21,159 bases of DNA from Streptosporangiaceae bacterium (lineage in GTDB: Bacteria > Actinomycetota > Actinomycetes > Streptosporangiales > Streptosporangiaceae): assembly GCA_030039095.1 (NCBI GenBank), contig JASHQP010000089.1:1-21159 (forward strand), read 5' to 3'. The first letter of the stretch is position 1. Every line of letters starts with the position of its first letter. Made by a program: the position numbers and the translations under genes. The notes beneath the pieces were generated by a model. The model was not told the DNA's origin. It made no database searches and worked only from the letters and a program-made list of their open reading frames with translations. Shown here one piece after another: positions 15,488 to 21,159 of this stretch.

Positions 15488-17326
15488 TCAACCGCCCTGC
15501 GATGTAGGGGCAGCCGCGCGGCGGTTGTGGTGACGGGCGTGCTGCTCCAGATTGAGGGCCGACTGGATCAGCGGCATGTGACTGAACGCCTGCGGGAAGT
15601 TGCCGACCTGCCGGTTGTAACGCGGGTCGTATTCCTCGCTGAGCAGGCCGACGTCGTTGCGCATGGCCAGCAGCCGCTCGAACAGCTCCAGCGCATCCTC
15701 ATCCCGGCCGATCATGTGCAGCGCGTTGACGAGCCAGAAGCTGCAGGCCAGGAACGCTCCCTCGGAGCCGGTGAGGCCATCGACGTTGTTGTCCTGCGCG
15801 GTCGGCTGGGTGTACCTGAGCACCAGGCCGCCGCTGGTGAGTTCCTTGTGGATGGTCTCCACGGTGGACACCACGCGCGGGTCGTCCGGCGGCAGGAACC
15901 CCACCTCGGGGATCAGCAGCACAGCCGCGTCCAGTTCGGTGCTGCCGTAGTACTGGGTGAACGTGCCGCGCTCGGGGTCGTAGCCCTTGTCGCACACCTC
16001 CGCGTGGATCTGGTCACGGATCTGGCGCCACCGGGCCTCGGCGCCCGGCCTGCCCAGCTCGGCGACTTTGACCGCCCGGTCGAAGGCGACCCACGCCATC
16101 ACCTTGGAATGCACGAAGTTCCGCCGGGGCCCGCGGACCTCCCAGATGCCCTCGTCGGGCTGATCCCAGTTCTTCTCCAGGAACCGGAGCAGGGCCCGCA
16201 CCAGGCTCCAGGTGTGGCCGTCAAAGGACAGCCCGGCCTGGCTGCCGAGCGTGATCGCGTCGATCACCTCGCCGTACACGTCGAGCTGCAGCTGGCTGAC
16301 GGCGGCGTTGCCGATGCGCACCGGCGCCGAGTTCTCATACCCGGGAAGCCAGTCGGCCTGCCACTCCTCGAGCCTGCGCTCGCCGGCCACGCCGTACATG
16401 ATCTGGACGTCCCGCGGATCCCCGGCGATCGTGCGCCCGAGCCACTCCCGCCATGCCGACGCCTCGCCGGTGTACCCCGTGCGCAGCAGCGCCTCCAGGG
16501 TGATCGTTGCGTCACGCAGCCAGCAGTACCGGTAGTCCCAGTTCCGCACGCCGCCGAGGTCCTCCGGCAGCGACGTCGTCGGCGCCGCGACGATCCCGCC
16601 GGTCGGCGCGTAGGTGAGCGCCTTGAGCGTGATCAGCGACCGGACCACGGCATCGGTGTACCGCCCCCGGTAGGTGCACCTGGCCGCCCAGTCGGACCAG
16701 AACGTCCTGGTGGCGTCCAGCGCCTCGAAGGCGTCGACTTCGGGAGGTGCTCCTCGGTGCGACGGCGTCCAGGAGAACACGAACGGGACCCGCTCGCCGG
16801 CCCGCACCGTGAAGCTCGCCTCGTGCGCCAGATCGTGGCCGATCAGCTTCACCGGCGTGCGCAGCCAGACGGAATCGGGCCCGGCCACCGCCACGATCGC
16901 GTGATCGATGCGGCGCACCCAGGGCAGAACCTTGCCATAGCCGAACCGGAGCCGCCACACGCACTCCATCTCGACCGCGCCCGCCACACCCTCCACGATC
17001 CGGATCAGGACCGGCGGCTCGTCGTCGCGCGGCGGCATGAAGTCGATGACGCGCACGGTGCCGCCGACGGTCTGCCACTCGGTCTCCAGGATCAGCGTGG
17101 CGTCCTGATACCGCCGGGTAACCTGGCCGCGCCGCTCCTGCGGGCCTTCCGCCGCCGTCGGGCTGAGCCGCCACTGGCCGTTGCTCGCGTCGCCGAGCAG
17201 GGCGGCCAGGCAGGCGGCCGAGTCGAACCGGGGAACACACAGCCAGTCGATCGAGCCGTCGCGGCTCACCAGAGCAGCGGTGTGCATGTCCCCGATGAGC
17301 GCATAGTCCTCGATGAGCCCGGCCAT
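15488..17326 (-). CDS. Glycoside hydrolase family 15 (glucoamylase/trehalase-like)
   Basis: This 612-aa protein is a bacterial GH15 enzyme. The N-terminal beta-sandwich begins with MAGLIEDYALIGDMHTAALVSRDGSIDWLCVPRFDS. The (alpha/alpha)6 barrel follows, with GGVRNWDYRYCWLRD (258-272), GYENSAPVRIGNAA (329-342), DEGIWEVRG (391-399), SKVMAWVAFDRAV (407-419) and LLSEEYDP (561-568), then VGNFPQAFSH. By comparison with fungal glucoamylase, E396 (in GIWE) is the likely general acid and E564 (in SEEYD) the general base. In mycobacteria such proteins are trehalases, while others cleave alpha-glucans, so the sugar is open. No signal peptide is present, so it acts inside the cell. ATG 17326 has GGAGGG a few nt upstream. 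The frame is open further upstream, but that is antisense to the lipoprotein gene. A sulfotransferase gene follows 21 nt downstream. Confidence 0.93.
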   Translation of the reverse strand: MAGLIEDYALIGDMHTAALVSRDGSIDWLCVPRFDSAACLAALLGDASNGQWRLSPTAAEGPQERRGQVTRRYQDATLILETEWQTVGGTVRVIDFMPPRDDEPPVLIRIVEGVAGAVEMECVWRLRFGYGKVLPWVRRIDHAIVAVAGPDSVWLRTPVKLIGHDLAHEASFTVRAGERVPFVFSWTPSHRGAPPEVDAFEALDATRTFWSDWAARCTYRGRYTDAVVRSLITLKALTYAPTGGIVAAPTTSLPEDLGGVRNWDYRYCWLRDATITLEALLRTGYTGEASAWREWLGRTIAGDPRDVQIMYGVAGERRLEEWQADWLPGYENSAPVRIGNAAVSQLQLDVYGEVIDAITLGSQAGLSFDGHTWSLVRALLRFLEKNWDQPDEGIWEVRGPRRNFVHSKVMAWVAFDRAVKVAELGRPGAEARWRQIRDQIHAEVCDKGYDPERGTFTQYYGSTELDAAVLLIPEVGFLPPDDPRVVSTVETIHKELTSGGLVLRYTQPTAQDNNVDGLTGSEGAFLACSFWLVNALHMIGRDEDALELFERLLAMRNDVGLLSEEYDPRYNRQVGNFPQAFSHMPLIQSALNLEQHARHHNRRAAAPTSQGG

Positions 17327-17391
17327 GATCCCTCCACTGTCGGTGGACGCCGACGTGCCCGGCCGGAAGACAGCGGTATCCCGGGGCGCAC

Positions 17392-17397
17392 TAAGCT
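17392..17397 (+). promoter_or_regulatory. Candidate -10 box for the small lipoprotein gene
   Basis: TAAGCT fits TANNNT and lies 7 nt before the GTG at 17405, so the mRNA may be leaderless. It sits in the 78-nt gap shared with the divergent GH15 gene. No clear -35 was found. Confidence 0.35.
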
Positions 17398-17404
17398 GAC
17401 TGGC

Positions 17405-17782
17405 GTGCCAGAGTCTAGCCGGGCCCTCCGCCGCGTTCTGGCTGCCACGGGAGTGGTGGCCGCCACGGCTTTCCTGGCCGCCGGGCTGACCGGATGCTCG
17501 AAGTTCGACGCCGCGCTGGGCCAGCAGTGGGTGACGGTGGACTTCCAGCCGAACGTGTCGGTCGCCACCATGCTCCAGGTTCGCAAGGCGTGCTCCCACA
17601 TCCCGAACGTGGTGCCCGAGGCGCTGCCGCGCAAGAAGAACATCATCACGATGAACGGCGCGGTCGCCTACCAGACGAACAACGCCACCGACGCCAACCT
17701 GGCGCAGCTCCAGCAGTGCCTGCAGCGCTTCCCGTCCGTCGCCGGAATGGACCCCGAGGACTCGGGCGACTCCGGCAGCTGA
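17405..17782 (+). CDS. Small predicted lipoprotein of unknown function
   Basis: This 125-aa protein has a lipoprotein signal: R-rich start (SSRALRRV), hydrophobic stretch (LAATGVVAATAFLAAG) and lipobox LTGC with C31 as the lipidated cysteine. The mature part has about 95 residues in two similar halves: WVTVDFQPNVSVATMLQVRKACSHIPNV, then AVAYQTNNATDANLAQLQQCLQRFPSVAGM. Each half is a strand followed by a helix with one cysteine, so C61-like and C105-like positions could form a disulfide. The strand-helix pattern suggests a small ferredoxin-like fold, but no family is assigned. GTG 17405 lies 7 nt after a -10-like TAAGCT with no ribosome site, fitting a leaderless mRNA. The gene is divergent from GH15 and 158 nt before the importer operon. 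Confidence 0.75.
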   Translation: MPESSRALRRVLAATGVVAATAFLAAGLTGCSKFDAALGQQWVTVDFQPNVSVATMLQVRKACSHIPNVVPEALPRKKNIITMNGAVAYQTNNATDANLAQLQQCLQRFPSVAGMDPEDSGDSGS

Positions 17783-17833
17783 CACGACCGGCGGGCGGCA
17801 AAACACCACGAGTACACCCAAGGGCCGCGTGAA

Positions 17834-17853
17834 CGCGTCCAGAAGATGACGCG
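17834..17853 (+). terminator. Short hairpin after the lipoprotein gene
   Basis: CGCGTC (17834-17839) pairs with GACGCG (17848-17853) across an 8-nt loop, 51 nt after the lipoprotein stop. No U-run follows, so it may be a weak terminator or an RNA processing site. Confidence 0.25.
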
Positions 17854-17877
17854 AGTGCGTCCACAAGGCGTCTGTGG

Positions 17878-17914
17878 TATAAAAGGTTGCCTACTAAGCC
17901 GATAATATTGATCG
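17878..17914 (+). promoter_or_regulatory. AT-rich promoter region and dyad for the importer operon
   Basis: A conspicuous AT-rich island interrupts the GC-rich background. GATAAT (17901-17906) matches the -10 consensus at 5 of 6 bases and would give an RNA start near 17913, about 28 nt before ATG 17941. TATAAA at 17878-17883 is at the right distance for a -35 but does not resemble TTGACA, so an activator may be needed. CGAT (17900-17903) and ATCG (17911-17914) flank AATATT as an imperfect dyad overlapping the -10, a possible operator. Control by sulfur supply would fit the operon but is inference. Confidence 0.45.
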
Positions 17915-17940
17915 AAAAGAACGAAGAGAACAGGCGGACG

Positions 17941-18999
17941 ATGAGAAGAACGCTTATCGCCGCGGGGGCTGGCGCTGCGCTCCTGCTGGCTGCCGCTGGG
18001 TGCAGTTCTTCCAGCTCCAGCGCGCCGGCCTCGGCGAACTCGGGATCCTCGGCACCGGTCACCCTCAGGCTCGGGTTCCTCGAGAACATCACCCACTCCA
18101 CCGCGCTGGTCGGGATCAAGGAGGGCTACTTCACCAAGGACCTCGGGAAGAACGTCACGCTGAAGCTGTACCCGTTCAGCACCGGCACCGAGGAGGCCAC
18201 CGCCCTGCTGGCCGGTCAGCTCGACGCCGCTTACGTGGGCCCCAACCCGACGATCTCGACCTGGCAGAAGTCCAGTGGCAAGCTGATCCGGGTGATTGCC
18301 GGCGCAGCGTCCGGTGGCGCCGAGCTGGTGGTGAAGAAGGGCATCACCACCGCATCTCAGCTCAAGGGCCAGAAGCTGACATCGCCGTCGGTCGGCAATA
18401 CTCAGGACGTATCGCTGCGGTACTGGCTCAAGAAGCAAGGCCTGACCACCTCCCCGACTGGGGGCGGTGACGTGCCGATCACGCCGATCACGCCGAACTC
18501 GGATGCGGTGCTCGCGTTCCAGTCGGGATCGATCGCGGGGGGCTGGGAGCCGGCTCCCTATGACGCCGAGATGCTGGCCGACGGGGGCCATGTGCTGGTC
18601 AACGAGGCCAGCCTGTGGCCGAACGGCCAGTTCGTCACCACCAACCTGGTGGCCACCCAGTCGTTCATCTCGGCGCATCCGACGGTGATTACGGGGCTGC
18701 TCGAGGGCCAGATCCAGGCGAACAACTTCATCAACAGCGACAAGCCGGCCGCGGAGACCGCGGCCAACGCCGAACTCGCCGCGGTCAGCGGCAAGTCGCT
18801 CAAGACGAGCATCCTGTCCGCGTCGTTCGCGCAGGTCACATTCACGAACAACCCGGTCCCCTCGTCGCTTGTCACCGACGCGCAGCACGCGGTCTCGCTC
18901 GGCCTGCTCAAGCCCGTGTCAGACCTGAACGCGATCTACGACCTTGGGCCGCTCAACAAGCTGCTGGCCGCCGACGGCCAGCAACAGGTGAGTTCTTGA
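17941..18999 (+). CDS. ABC importer substrate-binding lipoprotein (NitT/TauT/Ssu type)
   Basis: This 352-aa protein captures the substrate outside the membrane for the transporter encoded next. It has a lipoprotein signal: MRRTLIAAGAGAALLLAAAG then C21, followed by a Ser/Ala-rich spacer. The mature part matches the actinobacterial sulfonate/nitrate-type binding family: FLENITHSTALVGIKEGYF near residues 43-61, LLAGQLDAAYVGPNPTI, ASQLKGQKLTSPSVGNTQDVSLRYWLK, AVLAFQSGSIAGGWEPAPY and LWPNGQFVTTNLV. Sulfonates are the most likely substrates, but nitrate, taurine or thiamine precursors are not excluded. ATG 17941 was chosen because the signal peptide starts there. A TTG 18 codons upstream in the same frame would put charged residues before it. 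The TGA overlaps the TTG start of the ATPase gene. Confidence 0.9.
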   Translation: MRRTLIAAGAGAALLLAAAGCSSSSSSAPASANSGSSAPVTLRLGFLENITHSTALVGIKEGYFTKDLGKNVTLKLYPFSTGTEEATALLAGQLDAAYVGPNPTISTWQKSSGKLIRVIAGAASGGAELVVKKGITTASQLKGQKLTSPSVGNTQDVSLRYWLKKQGLTTSPTGGGDVPITPITPNSDAVLAFQSGSIAGGWEPAPYDAEMLADGGHVLVNEASLWPNGQFVTTNLVATQSFISAHPTVITGLLEGQIQANNFINSDKPAAETAANAELAAVSGKSLKTSILSASFAQVTFTNNPVPSSLVTDAQHAVSLGLLKPVSDLNAIYDLGPLNKLLAADGQQQVSS

Positions 19000-19835
19000 G
19001 CATCAGTAACCGCCAGGCAGCGCCCCCGGGGATCGCCCCGGGGGCGGCTGCCGTTGGCGGCACGAGCGCCCCGCCGGGGGGATCGTCCGGGGGCCAGGCG
19101 GCGGTCACGCTGACCGCCGTCTCCAAGCGCTACGGGACGGGGCCACGCAGCGTCCTCGCCCTGGACCAGGTGTCGCTCACGGTGGACCAGGGCGAGTTTG
19201 TGTGCCTGATCGGCGCGTCCGGCTGCGGGAAGAGCACGCTGCTGTCCCTCGTCGCCGGGCTGGACTCGGCCACGTCCGGCCGGGTGGCCGTCGGCGGGCG
19301 GGTGGCGATGATGTTCCAGGAGCCGGGGCTGCTGCCCTGGCTGACGGCGGGGGCCAACGTCGAGCTCGCCCTGCGGGCCAGGAAGGTGCCCAGGGCCGGC
19401 CGGCAGCAACGCACCGCCGAGCTGCTGAAGCTGGTGCGACTCGATGGGTTCGGCGGCAAGCGGCCACACGAGCTGTCCGGAGGCATGCGCCAGCGTGTCG
19501 CGCTGGCCAGGGCGCTGGCTCAGGACGCCGACGTGCTGCTGATGGACGAGCCGTTCGGCGCGCTCGACGCGATGACCCGCGACCTGCTGCACGACGAGCT
19601 GGACCGGATCTGCGCCGAGCAGACCCTCACTGTCTTGTTCGTGACCCATAACGTCCGCGAGGCGGTCCGGCTCGGCAACCGGGTCGTCGTGCTGAGCAGC
19701 CGCCCGGGCCGGGTCATCGACGAGTACCTGGTGCCCGACGACGCGCTGCGCGGGATCAACACCCCGGCAAACGCGACCCTGGCCAGCACCATCACCGAAC
19801 GCCTGCGCGAGGAGATGGGGCGGCATGGCAACTGA
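18996..19835 (+). CDS. ABC importer ATP-binding protein (TauB/SsuB type)
   Basis: This 279-aa ATPase powers the importer. Motifs: Walker A GASGCGKST (73-81), Q-loop MMFQEPGLLPW (105-115, typical of the nitrate/sulfonate group), signature LSGGM (160-164), Walker B LLMDEP (181-186) and H218 in THN. The start is the TTG at 18996, whose TTGA overlaps the TGA of the binding-protein gene. No in-frame ATG or GTG exists before the ATPase domain, and AGGTGAG lies a few nt upstream. Residues 9-35 are a Gly/Pro/Ala-rich extension not seen in typical family members. It is encoded by a stretch that forms a very stable hairpin (19021-19046), so that region may be shaped by RNA function. The gene overlaps the permease gene by 11 nt. 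Confidence 0.92.
   Translation: MSISNRQAAPPGIAPGAAAVGGTSAPPGGSSGGQAAVTLTAVSKRYGTGPRSVLALDQVSLTVDQGEFVCLIGASGCGKSTLLSLVAGLDSATSGRVAVGGRVAMMFQEPGLLPWLTAGANVELALRARKVPRAGRQQRTAELLKLVRLDGFGGKRPHELSGGMRQRVALARALAQDADVLLMDEPFGALDAMTRDLLHDELDRICAEQTLTVLFVTHNVREAVRLGNRVVVLSSRPGRVIDEYLVPDDALRGINTPANATLASTITERLREEMGRHGN
19021..19046 (+). promoter_or_regulatory. Very stable intra-operon hairpin at the 5' end of the ATPase gene
   Basis: CGCCCCCGGGG (19021-19031) and CCCCGGGGGCG (19036-19046) form a perfect 11-bp, all-GC stem with an ATCG tetraloop. It begins 22 nt after the stop of the binding-protein gene and 23 nt after the TTG codon of the ATPase. More GC-rich self-complementary sequence follows at about 19068-19097. 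In other importer operons, hairpins after the binding-protein gene protect the upstream mRNA and keep the binding protein in excess, and this one is placed to do the same. Confidence 0.6.
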
Positions 19836-20688
19836 CCAGGCGCTGCAAGGACTGGACCGGCTCGAGCTGCAGTCGGAGCGGCAGGGCGCGGAATCCGGAA
19901 GGTTTGCCCGCAAGGTCTGGGCCGCGGCGTGGCCGAAGCTGCTGGCGATCGTCCTGGTGCTGGCGATCTGGGAACTGGTGGCGCTCAGCGGCTGGAAGCA
20001 CTACGTGCTCAAGGGGCCCGCCCCGGTGCTCTCGAACCTGGGGAGCCAGCTGGCGGGCGGCCAGCTCTGGGGCATCATCGGGGACACGCTGCAGTCCGCG
20101 GTCGTCGGCTACGCGGTGGCGCTGGTCATCGGCTCGGTCCTTGGGCTGCTGGTGGCGCGCATCCCGCCGCTGCGCGCGGCCGTAGGCTCGATCGTCACCG
20201 GCCTGACGACGATGCCGTCGGTCGTCTGGGTGCCGTTCGCGATCGTCATCTTCGGCGAGAGCTACCAGGCGATCCTCTTCGTGGTCATCCTCGGTGCCGC
20301 GCCGTCGATAGCCAACGGCCTGATCACCGGCGTGGACTACACGCCGCCGCTGCTGCTGCGCGCTGGCCGGACCATGGGCCTGCGCGGCTTCGCCCTCTAC
20401 CGGTACCTGGTGCTGCCCGCGTCGCTGCCCGCGTACGTGGCCGGGATGAAGCAGGGCTGGGCGTTCGCCTGGCGCAGCCTGATGGCGGGCGAGATCGTGG
20501 TCCAGATCGTCGGCCAGTTCTCGATCGGCCAGGCGCTCAGCGTGGACCAGCAGAACCTGGACTTCACCAGCGTGTCGTCGCTCATGATCGTCATCCTGGT
20601 CATCGGCATCGTCGTGGACACCCTGTTCAGCAAAGCCGACCGTGCGATCCGGAGCCGCCGCGGCCTGCTGGACGCAGCGGCTGGTTGA
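19825..20688 (+). CDS. ABC importer permease (TauC/SsuC type)
   Basis: This 287-aa membrane protein is the pore of the importer, probably as a homodimer. Hydrophobic helices are visible at about 36-55, 88-110, 130-160 and 250-267, with weaker ones between. The EAA-like loop that docks on the ATPase is RAGRTMGLRGFALYRYLVLPASLPAYVAGMKQG (179-211). TTMPSVVWVPFAIVIFG (128-144) is typical of the nitrate/taurine/sulfonate permease family. The N-terminal 30 residues are charged and probably cytoplasmic. ATG 19825 overlaps the end of the ATPase gene by 11 nt, with GGAG-rich sequence upstream, so it is the third gene of a coupled operon. A short hairpin (20728-20741) follows. Confidence 0.92.
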   Translation: MATDQALQGLDRLELQSERQGAESGRFARKVWAAAWPKLLAIVLVLAIWELVALSGWKHYVLKGPAPVLSNLGSQLAGGQLWGIIGDTLQSAVVGYAVALVIGSVLGLLVARIPPLRAAVGSIVTGLTTMPSVVWVPFAIVIFGESYQAILFVVILGAAPSIANGLITGVDYTPPLLLRAGRTMGLRGFALYRYLVLPASLPAYVAGMKQGWAFAWRSLMAGEIVVQIVGQFSIGQALSVDQQNLDFTSVSSLMIVILVIGIVVDTLFSKADRAIRSRRGLLDAAAG

Positions 20689-20727
20689 TGCCGTGCCCCG
20701 GGCACTGCGATCCGATGGCCGGGCCAG

Positions 20728-20741
20728 GGGAGTGATCTCCC
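20728..20741 (+). terminator. Short hairpin after the importer operon
   Basis: GGGAG (20728-20732) pairs with CTCCC (20737-20741) across a TGAT loop, with no U-run. A separate dyad, GTGCCC-C-GGGCAC, is at 20693-20705, just after the permease stop. Either may slow transcription or attract Rho, and both are weak candidates. Confidence 0.25.
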
Positions 20742-20779
20742 GTCCCGCCTTGGGCAGCCGCCGGCGCCGGGCCGGAACG

Positions 20780-20785
20780 TAGGAT
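20780..20785 (+). promoter_or_regulatory. Candidate -10 box for the mobA-like gene
   Basis: TAGGAT fits TANNNT, ends 6 nt before ATG 20792 and would give a leaderless mRNA. The same bases overlap an AGGA/GGAAG stretch that could be a ribosome site instead, so the two readings compete. Confidence 0.35.
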
Positions 20786-20791
20786 GGAAGC

Positions 20792-21159
20792 ATGTCGGAC
20801 ACCGCCGGTATCGTGCTGGCCGGCGGCCGGTCATCCCGCATGGGCACGCCCAAGGCGGCCCTGGAGTGGCACGGCTCGACGCTGCTGCGCCGGACCGTCG
20901 GCATTCTGGCGCGGGTGGCCGACGGGCCGGTTGTGGTGGTCCGGGCCCCGGGGCAGTCCCTGCCCGGGATGCCGGCGGCCATCGAGGTCGTCGACGACCC
21001 GCGCGAGGGCCTCGGCCCTGTTCAGGGGCTGGCCGCGGGCCTGGCCGCCGTGGCAGGCCAGGCCGGGATCGCCTTCGTATGCTCCACCGACCTGCCGTTC
21101 CTGCACCCCGCGTTCGCGCGCCGGGTGCTGCGGGCAGCGGCCGATGGCGCCGACGTGGG
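20792..21159 (+). CDS. MobA-like molybdenum cofactor guanylyltransferase (3' end outside window)
   Basis: The first 122 codons are present and the frame is open to the window edge. The N-terminus has the nucleotide-binding signature IVLAGGRSSRMGTPKAALEWHG, then VVDDPREGLGPVQGLAAGL and FVCSTDLPFLHP, as in MobA and related NTP transferases. MobA adds GMP to molybdopterin to make the bis-MGD cofactor. Related proteins (MocA, CTP- or sugar-using relatives) share the N-terminus, so the exact cofactor step is not certain from this fragment. ATG 20792 is supported by GGAAG just upstream and by the motif starting 6 residues later. It is 103 nt after the permease gene and probably has its own promoter. 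Confidence 0.85.
   Translation, partial: MSDTAGIVLAGGRSSRMGTPKAALEWHGSTLLRRTVGILARVADGPVVVVRAPGQSLPGMPAAIEVVDDPREGLGPVQGLAAGLAAVAGQAGIAFVCSTDLPFLHPAFARRVLRAAADGADV

Noticed and set aside
15482..17404. Open frame extending the small lipoprotein upstream by more than 600 codons
   Set aside because: It is antisense to GH15. The lipoprotein signal peptide starts at GTG 17405.
17887..17940. TTG start 18 codons upstream of the binding lipoprotein
   Set aside because: It would place charged residues ahead of a complete lipoprotein signal and overlaps the likely promoter.

Overview
The window looks like chromosomal DNA from a high-GC actinobacterium. The evidence is GC-rich third codon positions throughout, frequent GTG starts and one TTG start, an acVLRF1-type peptidyl-tRNA hydrolase, a leucine-codon leader peptide before leuA, and several TANNNT boxes placed so close to start codons that leaderless mRNAs are likely. 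I cannot name the genus. I saw no tRNA, rRNA, insertion sequence, phage gene or CRISPR array.

Layout. (1) 1-2352, plus strand: the 3' end of a 3-oxoacid CoA-transferase beta subunit, a metal-dependent amidohydrolase and a short-chain dehydrogenase (SDR). This looks like the end of a catabolic operon handling CoA thioesters or ring-cleavage products. (2) 2289-5146, minus strand: a tight four-gene operon read right to left. It encodes a UGSC-family protein (the Cys form of a family that also has selenoproteins), a 386-aa protein I cannot assign, a 77-aa CxxC protein resembling a NifU C-terminal domain, and an SDR. It is the best candidate here for an undescribed system. (3) 5147-7220: a control region with dyads, a 14-aa leader peptide with consecutive Leu codons and mutually exclusive RNA pairings, then leuA. 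(4) 7205-10601: an SseB-like protein (minus), acVLRF1 and an ABC-F ATPase (both plus). The last two point to ribosome rescue or translation control. (5) 10752-13906, plus strand: a small helix-turn-helix protein, a crotonase with an altered active site and a one-chain ABC exporter. (6) 13977-17326: a carboxymuconolactone-decarboxylase-like protein (plus) facing a GH15 glycosidase and sulfotransferase pair (minus). (7) 17405-20688, plus strand: a small lipoprotein, then a NitT/TauT/Ssu-type importer (binding lipoprotein, ATPase, permease), probably for sulfonates. (8) 20792-end: the start of a MobA-like nucleotidyltransferase.

Three of the convergent gene pairs overlap at their 3' ends (64, 16 and 13 nt), and most same-strand operon junctions overlap or nearly touch, so the genome is very compact. 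The clearest regulation is the leuA attenuator-like leader. The most testable new ideas are the UGSC operon, a very stable hairpin just inside the importer ATPase gene, a possible mini-ORF/hairpin leader before the ABC-F gene, and two dyads before the helix-turn-helix gene.
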